DNA of 64,000 nt, taken from the NCBI GenBank assembly GCA_963720475.1, contig OY970394.1, forward strand, positions 2,108,001 to 2,172,000, read 5' to 3'. Within the stretch, counting starts at the first letter, position 1. Each line of letters begins with the position of its first letter. Made by a program: the position numbers and the translations under genes. This DNA comes from G963720475 sp963720475 (GTDB lineage Bacteria; Actinomycetota; Thermoleophilia; Solirubrobacterales; Thermoleophilaceae). Under the pieces are notes generated by a model. It did not search any database and was not told the DNA's origin. It worked only from the letters and a program-made list of their open reading frames with translations. Positions 47,697 through 55,640 of this stretch are shown here, in pieces.

Positions 47697-49001
47697 TCAG
47701 GCGGCTAGGAGCGACTGGACGTCGGTCTCGAACTCGGGGTAGGAGACGGCCGCGGCTTGCATCCCGACCACCTCGACGCCTTCGTCGGAGGCCAGCCCGG
47801 CGACCGCGCCGAGCATCGCCAGGCGGTGGTCGCCGCGTGCGTCGATCGTCCCCCCGCGGATACCGCCGGTGCCGCGGACGACGAAGCCGTCATCGGTCTC
47901 CTCGATGTCGGCCCCGAGGCCGCCGAGGCCCTCGACGACGCCCTCGATCCGGTTCGACTCCTTGATCCGAAGCTCCTCGGCGCCCTTGACCACCGTCTCG
48001 CCCTCGGCGAAGGCGCCCATCAGCGCGAGCAGCGGAATCTCATCGACGGCGAGCGGGACCTCCTCCGGCTCGACCGTCGTCCCCTCGAGCGGGGCTGCGG
48101 CGACGTCGAGCTCGCCGACGGGCTCGTGGTCGGCGACGGTGCCCGGCTCCTCGAGGTCGCCGAGGATCACGGCACCCATCCGCTCGGCGATGCGGAAGAA
48201 GCCGGTGCGGGTCCAGTTGAGGCACGCGTCCTTGACCGTGACGCGCGACTTCGGCACGAGCGTCGCGGCGGCGACGACGAAGGCTGCGGCGGACGGGTCG
48301 CCCGGGATGCTGAACTGGTCGAGCTCGAGCTCGTCCATCTGCCGCACGGTGAGCTTCAGGCCGTCGCGCTCGAACGGCGCGCGCGCACGGCGGAGCAGGC
48401 GCTCGGTGTGATCGCGGCTCGCGTACGGCTCGATCACGGTCGTCTCACCCAGGGCGAGCAGCCCCGCGATCAGACAGCACGACTTCACCTGCGCGCTCGG
48501 CACGGGCATCGTGTACTCGATCCCCTCGAGCTCCGAGCCGTGGACGGTCATCGGCGGCAGGCTCCCGCCGGTGACCTCGATCTCGGCGCCCAGCAGGCGT
48601 AGCGGCTCGGCCACACGGTCCACGGGCCGGCGACGGATCGAATCGTCGCCGTCGAGCGTCCAGCGGCCGCTTCCCTGACCGGCGAGCCAGCCCGGCAAGA
48701 GGCGCATCAGCGTCCCCGAGTTGCCGACGTCGAGGCGGCCGCCGGTGACGTCGAGCGCGCCCCGCAGGCCGACGCCGCGGATGACGAGCTCGCCCGGGCG
48801 CTCGTCGATCCCGGCGCCCAGCGCCTGCAGCGCCCCGAGCGTGGACTGCGTGTCCTCCGCCTCGAGGTAGTTGTGGATCGTCAGGGGCTCGTCGCACATC
48901 GCCCCGAAAAGCGCGGTGCGGTGGGAGAGCGACTTGTCGGCCGGCGGGGTCACCTCGCCGCGCAGCGGGCCGGCCGGCTCGAAGCGGACGCTGCCCGCCA
49001 T
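47697..49001 (-). CDS. aroA: 5-enolpyruvylshikimate-3-phosphate synthase
   Basis: Sixth step of the shikimate pathway. 434 residues: PPADKSLSHRTALFGAMCDE at the N-terminus, LDVGNSGTLMRLLPGWLA, SAQVKSCCLIAGLLALGET, FSIPGDPSAAAFVVAAATL, EELRIKESNRIEGVVEGLGG and the closing DHRLAMLGAVAGLAS. The inhibitor-binding loop reads GNSGTLMRL, where many sensitive enzymes have GNAGTAMR. tyrA ends two bases upstream. Confidence 0.96.
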   Translation of the reverse strand: MAGSVRFEPAGPLRGEVTPPADKSLSHRTALFGAMCDEPLTIHNYLEAEDTQSTLGALQALGAGIDERPGELVIRGVGLRGALDVTGGRLDVGNSGTLMRLLPGWLAGQGSGRWTLDGDDSIRRRPVDRVAEPLRLLGAEIEVTGGSLPPMTVHGSELEGIEYTMPVPSAQVKSCCLIAGLLALGETTVIEPYASRDHTERLLRRARAPFERDGLKLTVRQMDELELDQFSIPGDPSAAAFVVAAATLVPKSRVTVKDACLNWTRTGFFRIAERMGAVILGDLEEPGTVADHEPVGELDVAAAPLEGTTVEPEEVPLAVDEIPLLALMGAFAEGETVVKGAEELRIKESNRIEGVVEGLGGLGADIEETDDGFVVRGTGGIRGGTIDARGDHRLAMLGAVAGLASDEGVEVVGMQAAAVSYPEFETDVQSLLAA

Positions 49002-49003
49002 CT

Positions 49004-50077
49004 CTAGTCGGCCGCCACGGCGAAGCCGAGGTCCTCGATCAACTTGCGCGCGCGGGCGGCGGCGTCGTCACCGGCGATCCAGAGCGTCATCGAGCCGGAG
49101 CGCATGTCGGCGGCCGGGGCGAGCGCCAGGTCGGTGATGTTGACGTCGGCCTTGCCGAGCTCGAGGGCCACCTGCGCGACGATACCGGGGCGGTTGGGGA
49201 CCGATAGGCGCAGCTCGTGAACGGCGCCGCCCTCGTCGTCCACCTCGAGCAGCCGCGCACGGTCGCTGCGAGCTTGCTCCGCGAACCGCCGCACCGCCTC
49301 CTCATCACCCGCGCGGAGGGCAGAGCTGGTGTCGGACAGCCGCGCCACCGTCGCGTCGATCTCGTCCGCGATCGCCTCACGGTTCGCCAGGTAGATGTCG
49401 GTCCAGATGCCCGGATTCGCCCCGGCCACGCGCGTCGCGTCTCGAAAGCTCGGGCCGACCCGCGGCAGTGCCTCGCCCTCGTCCTGACGCGCGCGGGCGG
49501 CCTGCGCGACGAGGACGTTCGCGAAGACGTGCGGCAGATGGCTTACGGTCGCGAGCAGGTGGTCGTGGGCCTCGGGATCGATCGCGACCGGGCGCGCGCC
49601 GAGCGAGACGAGGATCCCGTGGAGGCGCTCGTAGAGCACACCCGACGAGCGCGAGGATGGCGTCAGGTACCAGGTCGCCCCCTGGAAGAGGTCCGCCCGC
49701 GCATGCTCGACCCCGGCGGTCTCGGCGCCTGCGATCGGATGGCCGCCGACGAAGCGCTCGTCGTCGATCGCGGCGCAGAGAGCGCGCTTGGTCGACCCGG
49801 CGTCGGTCACGATGCAGCTGGCGGGTGCAGCGGCGAGCGCACGCCCGACGAGCTCCGGCAACGCGCCGACGGGCGCACAGACGAAGCAGGCGTCCGCGCC
49901 GTCGACGGCCTCCTCGACCGAGTCGGCGGCCCGGTCGAGCGCCCCGAGCTCGACCGCCTGCGCAAGGCGTTCGGGGTTGCGGCCGGCGCCCACGACCTCG
50001 ACCCCCTCGATCAGCTCGCGCGCGGCGAGCCCGATCGAGCCGCCGATCAGCCCGACGCCGAGGACGGTGAGCTTCAT
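49004..50077 (-). CDS. tyrA: Prephenate dehydrogenase with C-terminal ACT domain
   Basis: Oxidative decarboxylation of prephenate on the way to tyrosine. 357 residues from the ATG at 50077: NAD motif VLGVGLIGGSIGLAA, TDAGSTKRALCAAI, GGHPIAGAETAGVEHARADL, HLLATVSHLPHVFANVLVAQ and the substrate region FRDATRVAGANPGIW. The C-terminal ACT domain (about 280-355, LRLSVPNRPGIVAQVALELG) suggests feedback by tyrosine. The ATG overlaps the aroG stop (ATGA). Confidence 0.93.
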   Translation of the reverse strand: MKLTVLGVGLIGGSIGLAARELIEGVEVVGAGRNPERLAQAVELGALDRAADSVEEAVDGADACFVCAPVGALPELVGRALAAAPASCIVTDAGSTKRALCAAIDDERFVGGHPIAGAETAGVEHARADLFQGATWYLTPSSRSSGVLYERLHGILVSLGARPVAIDPEAHDHLLATVSHLPHVFANVLVAQAARARQDEGEALPRVGPSFRDATRVAGANPGIWTDIYLANREAIADEIDATVARLSDTSSALRAGDEEAVRRFAEQARSDRARLLEVDDEGGAVHELRLSVPNRPGIVAQVALELGKADVNITDLALAPAADMRSGSMTLWIAGDDAAARARKLIEDLGFAVAAD

Positions 50078-51150
50078 CCGCCTCCGCGACGCGCGCGCAC
50101 CGCGCCCGCGAGCTGATCGAGCACCTCGACCGTCGAGTCCCAGTCCATACACGCGTCGGTTATCGATTGACCGTAGGTGAGCGGCTGCCCCGGAACGAGG
50201 TCCTGGCGGCCCGCGACGAGGAACGACTCGAGCATCACGCCCACAATCGCGGTGCTGCCGGCAGCGACCTGCGCCCCGATCTCTGCGGCGGCCACGGGCT
50301 GGCGCTCGGGGTCCTTGCCGCTGTTGTCGTGTGAGGCGTCGATCACGAGCCGCTCCGGCAGGTCGGCCGCGCGCAGCTTCTCGAGCGCATCCGCCACCGC
50401 GGGCGAGGCGTAGTTCGGCGCCCCGCGCCCGCCGCGCAGGATCACGTGGCAGTCGGGGTTACCGCGCGTGTGGAGGATCGCCGGCGCTCCGGTGACGTCG
50501 ATGCCCGCGAACGCGTGCTGGACGAGCGCGGCGCGGACCGCGTCGACGGCGACCTGGACGTTGCCGTCGGTGCGGTTCTTGAACCCGACCGGCATCGATA
50601 GCCCCGAGCCGAGCTGGCGATGGATCTGGCTCTCGGTCGTGCGGGCACCGATCGCTCCCCACGAGACCGTGTCCGAGATGTACTGCGGCGTGATCGGGTC
50701 GAGGAACTCGCAGCCGATCGGGAGGCCGAGCCCGAGCACCTCGAGCAGCAGGCTGCGCGCCTGCCGCAGGCCGGTGTTGACGTCGCCCGTGCCGTCGAGG
50801 TGCGGGTCGTTGATCAGGCCCTTCCAGCCGATCGTCGTGCGCGGCTTCTCGAAGTAGACGCGCATCGCGACGCAGAGGTCCTGCTCGAGCTCGGCGGCCT
50901 TCTCGCTCAGCAGCCGGGCGTACTCGAGCGCGGCCTTCGCGTCGTGGACGCTGCACGGCCCCACTATCACCAGCAGCCGGTCGTCCTCGCGGTTGAGGAC
51001 TGCCGCCACCTCGGACCGGCCGCGCAGCACGACCTCGACGTTCTCGTCGGCGAGCGGCAGCTCGTGGAATACGAGCGCCGGCGTCAGCAACGGAACCGCC
51101 TGTTCGATCCGCTGGTCGCGGACGTGCTCGAGGTTTCTTGGCAAATTCAT
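50074..51150 (-). CDS. aroG: DAHP synthase, class I (AroF/AroG/AroH type)
   Basis: First committed step of the shikimate pathway. 358 residues: LLVIVGPCSVHDAKAALEYA, VAMRVYFEKPRTTIGWKGLI, PHLDGTGDVNTGLRQARSLL, GCEFLDPITPQYISDTVSWG, GARTTESQIHRQLGSGLSMP, VGFKNRTDGNVQVAVDA, VIDASHDNSGKDPERQ and GVMLESFLVAGRQ. The E. coli-like form is less common in actinobacteria than class II. Upstream lies a 237-base region with a candidate aromatic leader peptide and hairpins, so attenuation by aromatic amino acids is inferred. No strong ribosome binding site is seen. Confidence 0.95.
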   Translation of the reverse strand: MNLPRNLEHVRDQRIEQAVPLLTPALVFHELPLADENVEVVLRGRSEVAAVLNREDDRLLVIVGPCSVHDAKAALEYARLLSEKAAELEQDLCVAMRVYFEKPRTTIGWKGLINDPHLDGTGDVNTGLRQARSLLLEVLGLGLPIGCEFLDPITPQYISDTVSWGAIGARTTESQIHRQLGSGLSMPVGFKNRTDGNVQVAVDAVRAALVQHAFAGIDVTGAPAILHTRGNPDCHVILRGGRGAPNYASPAVADALEKLRAADLPERLVIDASHDNSGKDPERQPVAAAEIGAQVAAGSTAIVGVMLESFLVAGRQDLVPGQPLTYGQSITDACMDWDSTVEVLDQLAGAVRARRGGG

Positions 51151-51192
51151 CTATCTCAGCTCCAGACTCTCTACGAAATTGGGCTCGGCGGT

Positions 51193-51331
51193 GGGCGCAA
51201 GCTGCGCCCGCTGGGGTCGGCGCCCGACGGGGACGGTGGTCGGTCGGCGGCAGGGGTTGCCGCAGGCCGGGCGCCTAGCTAAATCGCCAGGTGCGGAGAT
51301 AGGCACGTCCGTAGACGCCCGCGGGGGCGCC
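51193..51331 (-). promoter_or_regulatory. Candidate attenuator structures before aroG
   Basis: On the RNA of the minus strand: segment 1 (51325-51331, inside the leader ORF) is GGCGCCC; segment 2 (51268-51275, at the leader stop) is GGCGCCCG; segment 3 (51219-51226) is CGGGCGCC and can pair with either. Between 2 and 3 sits a 6-bp hairpin (51247-51263, GCGGCA/TGCCGC). Before aroG lies a 7-bp hairpin (51193-51209, GGGCGCA/TGCGCCC) without a U-run. Competing folds governed by ribosome position are inferred. Confidence 0.4.
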
Positions 51332-51367
51332 TGCGTCAACCGGCGAGGACGTGCGAATGCGCTGCAT
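51275..51367 (-). CDS. Putative 30-residue leader peptide of aroG
   Basis: Small reading frame, 22 bases after the hisC stop and 124 bases before aroG. It starts MQRIRTSSPV, and its last 12 codons hold Tyr19, Tyr23, Trp27 and Phe29 (pattern Y-G-R-A-Y-L-R-T-W-R-F), i.e. all three end products of the pathway begun by aroG. No Shine-Dalgarno is present; TACAAA lies 8 bases before the ATG, with an adjacent in-frame GTG at 51370, so the mRNA may be leaderless. A comparable leader (aroR) is known before aroF in Corynebacterium; this one was found by eye only. Confidence 0.5.
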   Translation of the reverse strand: MQRIRTSSPVDAGAPAGVYGRAYLRTWRFS

Positions 51368-51375
51368 CACGTTGG

Positions 51376-51381
51376 TTTGTA
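51376..51381 (-). promoter_or_regulatory. Putative -10 element of the aroG leader transcript
   Basis: TACAAA on the minus strand, 8 bases before the leader ATG (5 before an in-frame GTG), with TTCAGA 17 bases further upstream as a weak -35. It overlaps no gene and lies just after the hisC stop. Confidence 0.35.
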
Positions 51382-51387
51382 GCAGGT

Positions 51388-52476
51388 CTAAGCGCTGTTC
51401 TGAAGCACTTCGTCGAGTGCTGCGAGGAAGCGTGCGTTCTCCTCGGGGGTCCCGTAGGTGACGCGCAGGTGCCCCGCCTCGCCGAGATCGGCGCCGCCGC
51501 GCACGATCACGCCCCGCCTGCCGAGACCTTCGAGGACCGCCGCCTCGTCGCGCTCGCCGAGCGCGATCCAGGAGAAGTTGGCCTGCGACTCGGTCGTCTC
51601 GAGTCCCCGTTCGGCGAGCTCCGACTCGACGCTCACGCGTTCGGCGATCGTCCGCTCTATCCGGCTCTCGATCTCATCCCCGTGGGCAAGCGCCTCGGTC
51701 GCAGCCGCCTGCGCCAGCATGTTGACCGAGAACGGCTGGCGAACCCGGTCGACGGCCTGCTTGAACTCGGTCGCCGAGAAGGAGTAACCGACGCGCAGTC
51801 CGCAGAGCCCGTAGAGCTTCGAGAACGTGCGCAGGACGACCAGGTTCGGGTGGCGGCGCACGAGGTCGAGCGAGTCCGCCGGGTCCTGCAGGAGCGAGAA
51901 CTCGACGTAGGCCTCGTCGAGGATCACGCAGACGCTGCGCGGCAGGCCGGCGACGAACGCGTCTATCTCGGCGAGGGACACGGCGGCGGCGGTCGGGTTG
52001 TTCGGGTTGCAGACGATCACGAGGCGTGTGGCGGCCGTTACCTCCGCCGCCATGGCGTCGAGGTCGTGACGCCCGGCCGCATCGAGCGGGACCCGGATCG
52101 CGCTCGCGCCAGTCATCCCGTCGAGGTGGGGGTACATCGAGAACGACGGCCACGCGTAGACGGCCTCGGCACCCGGCTCGAGCATCGCCTCCGCGGCGGC
52201 GAGCAGGATCTCGCACGAGCCGTTGCCCACCGCGATCCGCTCGGGCGCGACGTCGTGGCGCTCGGCGAGCGCCGTGCGGAGCCTCGTCGCCGTCGGATCC
52301 GGGTACCGGTTGAGGCTGCCCGTGGTGTCGCGGATGGCCTCGATGACGGCCGCGTTGGGCGGCCACGGCGTCTCGTTCGACGCGAGCTTCGTCAGCTCGC
52401 CGTCGAACTCGTAGGTGGACGCGGCGGGGTACGCCGGGATCTGCTCCAGGCGCGCGTTGAACTCGATGCCGGTCAC
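51388..52476 (-). CDS. hisC: Histidinol-phosphate/aromatic aminotransferase family (HisC-like)
   Basis: PLP aminotransferase of 362 residues from the GTG at 52476, which overlaps the aroH stop. Seen are LASNETPWPPNAAVIEAI, GNGSCEILLAAAEAML, VIVCNPNNPTAA, VILDEAYVEFS, the PLP Lys in LRTFSKLYGLCGLRVGYSFS and IVRGGADLGEAGHLRVTYG. The fold fits HisC, but the place between chorismate mutase and DAHP synthase, with no his genes around, suggests an aromatic aminotransferase making phenylalanine or tyrosine. The sequence alone does not decide this, and the enzyme could do both. Confidence 0.88.
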   Translation of the reverse strand: MTGIEFNARLEQIPAYPAASTYEFDGELTKLASNETPWPPNAAVIEAIRDTTGSLNRYPDPTATRLRTALAERHDVAPERIAVGNGSCEILLAAAEAMLEPGAEAVYAWPSFSMYPHLDGMTGASAIRVPLDAAGRHDLDAMAAEVTAATRLVIVCNPNNPTAAAVSLAEIDAFVAGLPRSVCVILDEAYVEFSLLQDPADSLDLVRRHPNLVVLRTFSKLYGLCGLRVGYSFSATEFKQAVDRVRQPFSVNMLAQAAATEALAHGDEIESRIERTIAERVSVESELAERGLETTESQANFSWIALGERDEAAVLEGLGRRGVIVRGGADLGEAGHLRVTYGTPEENARFLAALDEVLQNSA

Positions 52477-52838
52477 TGGGCGTGCTCGAGGTCCGTGCGC
52501 AGGCGCTGAGCGTCGCGCAGATAGACGTGCCGCGGCTCGACCTCCGCCGGGAGGTAGCAGTGCACCAGCACGCGGATGACGCGCTCGAGCGAGCCGGGGA
52601 CGGGGATCTCCCGCGCGCAGAGCAGTGGTACGGCGTCGAGCCCCAGTCGCCGCGCCGCGACGGCTGGGAACTCGGCGTCGAGGTCGTCGGTGACGGTGAA
52701 GATGCACGAGACGAGCCGGTCTGCTTCGAGCCCGTTCTGCTCGAGCAGCGCGCGCACGAGCTCCTCCGTCGCGGCGAGGATCGCGTCGGCGGAGTTCTCT
52801 TCGGCGGTGATCGCGCCCCGGAGCGCGCGCAACTGCAT
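52473..52838 (-). CDS. aroH: Chorismate mutase, AroH class
   Basis: Turns chorismate into prephenate, the substrate of the TyrA encoded downstream. 121 residues of the trimeric AroH fold: LRALRGAITAEENSADAILA at the N-terminus (with the active-site Arg), LVSCIFTVTDDLDAEFPAVA, VPLLCAREIPVPGSLERVIR and VLVHCYLPAEVEPRHVYL. The gene order aroH-hisC-aroG-tyrA-aroA forms an aromatic amino acid block between rluB and cmk. Confidence 0.93.
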   Translation of the reverse strand: MQLRALRGAITAEENSADAILAATEELVRALLEQNGLEADRLVSCIFTVTDDLDAEFPAVAARRLGLDAVPLLCAREIPVPGSLERVIRVLVHCYLPAEVEPRHVYLRDAQRLRTDLEHAQ

Positions 52839-52865
52839 GCGGGCGATTGTTCCAGAGGGCCGTCG

Positions 52866-53549
52866 TCAGCCGAGCGCGTCGACCTCGTTCGCCGACAGGC
52901 GGCGCGCGCGGCCGGACCCGAGGTCTCCGAGCCGCAGCGGTCCGAGCGCGATCCGTTCGAGTGCGGTCACCCGGTGCCCGACGGCCTCGCACATCCGCCG
53001 CACCTGGCGCTGGCGGCCCTCGCGGATCGTGATCAGCAGCAGCCCCGGCTTCGGGCTGCGGACCTCCGCCGGGGCGGTCGGGCCGTCGTCGAGCCGGACG
53101 CCCCCGCGCAGGGCATCGAGCGCCGCATCGCCGATTCGCCGCGGCTCGACGCTCACGCGGTACGTCTTCGCGACCTCGTAGCGAGGATGGGTGAGGCGGT
53201 TGGCGAGCTCGCCGTCGTTGGTCAAGAGGATCAGGCCGGTGCTGTCCGCGTCCAGCCGCCCGACCGGGTACAGGCGCCGCTCGGAGCGGATCAGCTCGAC
53301 GACCGTCGGCCGGCCCTGGGGATCACTGGCGGTCGAGACGACGCCGCGCGGCTTGTTGAGCATCCAGATCTCGCGCGGCTCGGTGGCGACGGCGGCGCCG
53401 TCCACCGAGACACCGCTGCGTTCGTCGACGTCGCGCGCGGGATCGGTCACGACCTCCCCGCCGACCGTCACGCGGCCCTCGGCGATCAACCGCTCGGCCG
53501 CGCGCCGCGAGGCGACACCGGCGTGGGCGAGGAACTTGGCGAGGCGCAT
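52866..53549 (-). CDS. rluB: 23S rRNA pseudouridine synthase RluB family
   Basis: 227 residues: an N-terminal S4 domain (MRLAKFLAHAGVASRRAAER..IAEGRVTVGG, 1-50) and a catalytic domain with MLNKPRGVVSTASDPQGRPT, the catalytic Asp in VGRLDADSTGLILLTNDGEL, and LLITIREGRQRQVRRMCEAV. The ATG lies 6 bases after a TAATCT, so it probably heads the aromatic operon with a leaderless mRNA. In mycobacteria rluB sits between scpB and cmk; here other genes separate them on both sides. Confidence 0.93.
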   Translation of the reverse strand: MRLAKFLAHAGVASRRAAERLIAEGRVTVGGEVVTDPARDVDERSGVSVDGAAVATEPREIWMLNKPRGVVSTASDPQGRPTVVELIRSERRLYPVGRLDADSTGLILLTNDGELANRLTHPRYEVAKTYRVSVEPRRIGDAALDALRGGVRLDDGPTAPAEVRSPKPGLLLITIREGRQRQVRRMCEAVGHRVTALERIALGPLRLGDLGSGRARRLSANEVDALG

Positions 53550-53555
53550 CGGCGC

Positions 53556-53565
53556 AGATTAGGGT
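53556..53565. promoter_or_regulatory. Overlapping divergent -10 elements
   Basis: TAATCT (53561-53556, minus) lies 6 bases before the rluB ATG, and TAGGGT (53560-53565, plus) lies 6 bases before the GTG of the lipoprotein gene. They share the central TA, so only one polymerase can open the site at a time. The starts are 22 bases apart; both mRNAs would be leaderless. Confidence 0.5.
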
Positions 53566-53571
53566 TGTGCC

Positions 53572-54120
53572 GTGCGCGCTCGCCTGGTCGTCACTGCTGC
53601 CGTGTCGGCGCTCGCTCTCGCCGGCTGTGGCGAGAGCGACGAGGGCAAGACGCGCAAACAGGTCGAGCAGGCGCTCGAGGGAGCCACGAATGAGATCGCC
53701 GACCCGACCAGCAGGCAGGCACGCTCGAGCCCCGAGTACATCCGCTTCCGGGCGGCGACGGCCAAGATCTGCGGCGAGGCGAGTGAGGCGAGCGCGAAGC
53801 TCGGAAAGCGTGAGCCGTCTACAACCAAGGAGCGCGTCGAACTGTTCGAGGACCTGGCCAGGGTCCACCAGCAGGCGTACGAGGAGCTCAGTGGCCTCAA
53901 ACCGGCGCCCGCCGCTTTCAGTGATTTTCAGACCGTCACCAATGGCTACGGCAGCCTCGGCGGAACCGGCAGCGGGGGCGCGGGCAAGGGCACCTATGAG
54001 CGCATGGCAGAGGCGGCGCGCGAAGAGAACCAGCCGGCGCTGCAGAACCTGCTCGGCCAGGCGAAACTCGCCGCCGGCCAGGTGGACCGCGCCTCGGACC
54101 GCCTCGGCATCCCCTGCTAG
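53572..54120 (+). CDS. Predicted lipoprotein with Cys pair
   Basis: 182 residues. The signal peptide LVVTAAVSALALAGC ends in a lipobox (LAGC, Cys19), so the mature protein is membrane-anchored outside the cell. The mature part is mostly helical. Besides Cys19 it has Cys in FRAATAKICGEAS (about 65) and as the very last residue (DRLGIPC). The lipoprotein at 55158 has the same plan (KPICERA and LGFTC at the end), so the two are likely paralogues with a disulfide joining the first helix to the C-terminus. The function is unknown. Confidence 0.7.
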   Translation: MRARLVVTAAVSALALAGCGESDEGKTRKQVEQALEGATNEIADPTSRQARSSPEYIRFRAATAKICGEASEASAKLGKREPSTTKERVELFEDLARVHQQAYEELSGLKPAPAAFSDFQTVTNGYGSLGGTGSGGAGKGTYERMAEAAREENQPALQNLLGQAKLAAGQVDRASDRLGIPC

Positions 54121-54147
54121 AAGGACCGGCGCTGCCACACTGCGGGA

Positions 54148-55161
54148 GTGGACCTGACGCTGCTCGAGCAGACGCTCGCCGACCGCGGCGAGCCCTCCTA
54201 CCGCGCTGCCCAGGTGTGGGAATGGCTCGCCCGCGGGGCACGCTCCTACACCGATATGACGAACCTGCCCGGCGAGCTGCGCGAGGCTCTCGCCGACGCG
54301 GTCCCGCTCTCGTCGCTCGCGCTCGAGCGCGAGGCGAAGGCCTCCGACGGCACCGAGAAAGCGCTGTTCGCTACCGCCGATGGCCACCCGGTCGAGGCCG
54401 TTCTGATGCGCTACCGCGACGGACGCCGCTCGCTCTGCATCTCGAGCCAGTCCGGCTGCCCGCTGACCTGCACGTTCTGCGCGACGGGCTCGATGGCCTT
54501 CGGGCGCAACCTGACCGAGTCGGAGATCCTCGACCAGGCGCTCCACTTCCGCCGCGTCGAGGCCGTGACGAACGCGATCTTCATGGGGATGGGCGAGCCG
54601 CTGATGAACCTCGACGCCGTCTTCGCGGCTTGTGAGCGGCTACCCGACGTCGGGATCGCCAACTCGAACACGGCGATCTCGACCGTCGGCTGGGTGCCGG
54701 GAATCGAGCGGATGGCGGCCGAAGGGCCGAATGTCCGCCTCGCGCTTTCGTTGCACGCCGCCGACGAGGCGCTTCGCAGCGAGCTGATGCCCGTCAACGA
54801 GCGCTACCCGCTCGCGGAGGTCCTCGACGCCTGCCGCGACTGGCACGAACGCCGGCGGCGCGACGTCTTCGTCGAGTACCTGATGCTCGCCGGCGTCAAC
54901 GACCGCTACGAGCAGGCGAACGCGCTCGCCGACGTGCTCGAGCCACGCCGCGCCTTCAAGGTCAACCTGATCCCGTACAACCCGACCGACGCCCCGTACA
55001 AAGGCTCGAGCCGGGAGGCGATCGAGACCTTCCGCGCAGCGCTCGAGCGCCGTGGGATACGGGCCACCGTGAGACTCACGCGCGGCCGCGAGATCGACGC
55101 CGCGTGCGGACAGCTCGCAGCGGTTAGGGTTGGCGCAAGCGACGAGGAGGAACGCGGATGA
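54148..55161 (+). CDS. rlmN: 23S rRNA/tRNA adenine-C2 methyltransferase RlmN
   Basis: Radical-SAM enzyme that methylates A2503 of 23S rRNA. 337 residues from a GTG: EPSYRAAQVWEWLARGARSY at the N-terminus, the 4Fe-4S motif CPLTCTFCATG (CxxxCxxC) at about 107-117, NAIFMGMGEPLMNLD, LALSLHAADEALRSELMPVN, VEYLMLAGVND, NLIPYNPTDAPYKGSS and RGREIDAACGQL with the second catalytic Cys. It lies between two related lipoprotein genes; its TGA overlaps the next ATG. Confidence 0.96.
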   Translation: MDLTLLEQTLADRGEPSYRAAQVWEWLARGARSYTDMTNLPGELREALADAVPLSSLALEREAKASDGTEKALFATADGHPVEAVLMRYRDGRRSLCISSQSGCPLTCTFCATGSMAFGRNLTESEILDQALHFRRVEAVTNAIFMGMGEPLMNLDAVFAACERLPDVGIANSNTAISTVGWVPGIERMAAEGPNVRLALSLHAADEALRSELMPVNERYPLAEVLDACRDWHERRRRDVFVEYLMLAGVNDRYEQANALADVLEPRRAFKVNLIPYNPTDAPYKGSSREAIETFRAALERRGIRATVRLTRGREIDAACGQLAAVRVGASDEEERG

Positions 55162-55640
55162 GGCGGCTTGGACTCGCTCTAGCGATCGCGGCGTTGGCAG
55201 GGTTCGCCGCCGGCTGCGGCGACGACGACGACAAGGACTCGCAGCCCGCGCCCGGCCCGTCCGGGGAGACCGTCAGCGCAGACGAGTTCGCGCAGAAGAC
55301 GAAGCCGATCTGCGAGCGGGCGCGCGATGCAGAGGAAACCTTCGGCGAGTCCCTCCGGGAGGCGAAGACACCCGAGGAGGCGCTCGCGGTCTATAACCGC
55401 TACGGAGACAGCCTCACCGAGGCGCGCGACGAGTTGAGCGCGGTCGGCGCTCCCGAGGACAAGCGCGCGAGCTACGAGTCGATGGTCGAGGTGCTCGGCG
55501 AGGAGGCGGAGGCGACGCAGGAGACGTCGAAGGCGATCGAGGCGGAGGACGAAGCGGCTTTCGACGAGCTCGTAAAGAAGCTCGAGGGTCTCGGGCGCCG
55601 CGCGGCGACAGCCGCGGAAGACCTCGGCTTCACCTGCTAA
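55158..55640 (+). CDS. Predicted lipoprotein with Cys pair
   Basis: 160 residues. Signal peptide LGLALAIAALAGFAAGC with a lipobox (AAGC, Cys20), then a very acidic, helical mature domain (GDDDDKDSQP, KTPEEALAVYNRYGDSLTEA). Two more Cys are placed as in the paralogue at 53572: TKPICERARDAEE and the final LGFTC. The ATG overlaps the rlmN stop, although GAGGAGGAAC also provides a ribosome binding site. The stop shares CTAA with the convergent MOSC gene. Confidence 0.7.
   Translation: MRRLGLALAIAALAGFAAGCGDDDDKDSQPAPGPSGETVSADEFAQKTKPICERARDAEETFGESLREAKTPEEALAVYNRYGDSLTEARDELSAVGAPEDKRASYESMVEVLGEEAEATQETSKAIEAEDEAAFDELVKKLEGLGRRAATAAEDLGFTC

Noticed and set aside
51151..51339. A 62-codon frame over the aroG leader region
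   Set aside because: Pro/Arg-rich, overlaps the leader peptide and hairpins, ends at the aroG start and has no ribosome binding site; the small aromatic frame explains the region better.
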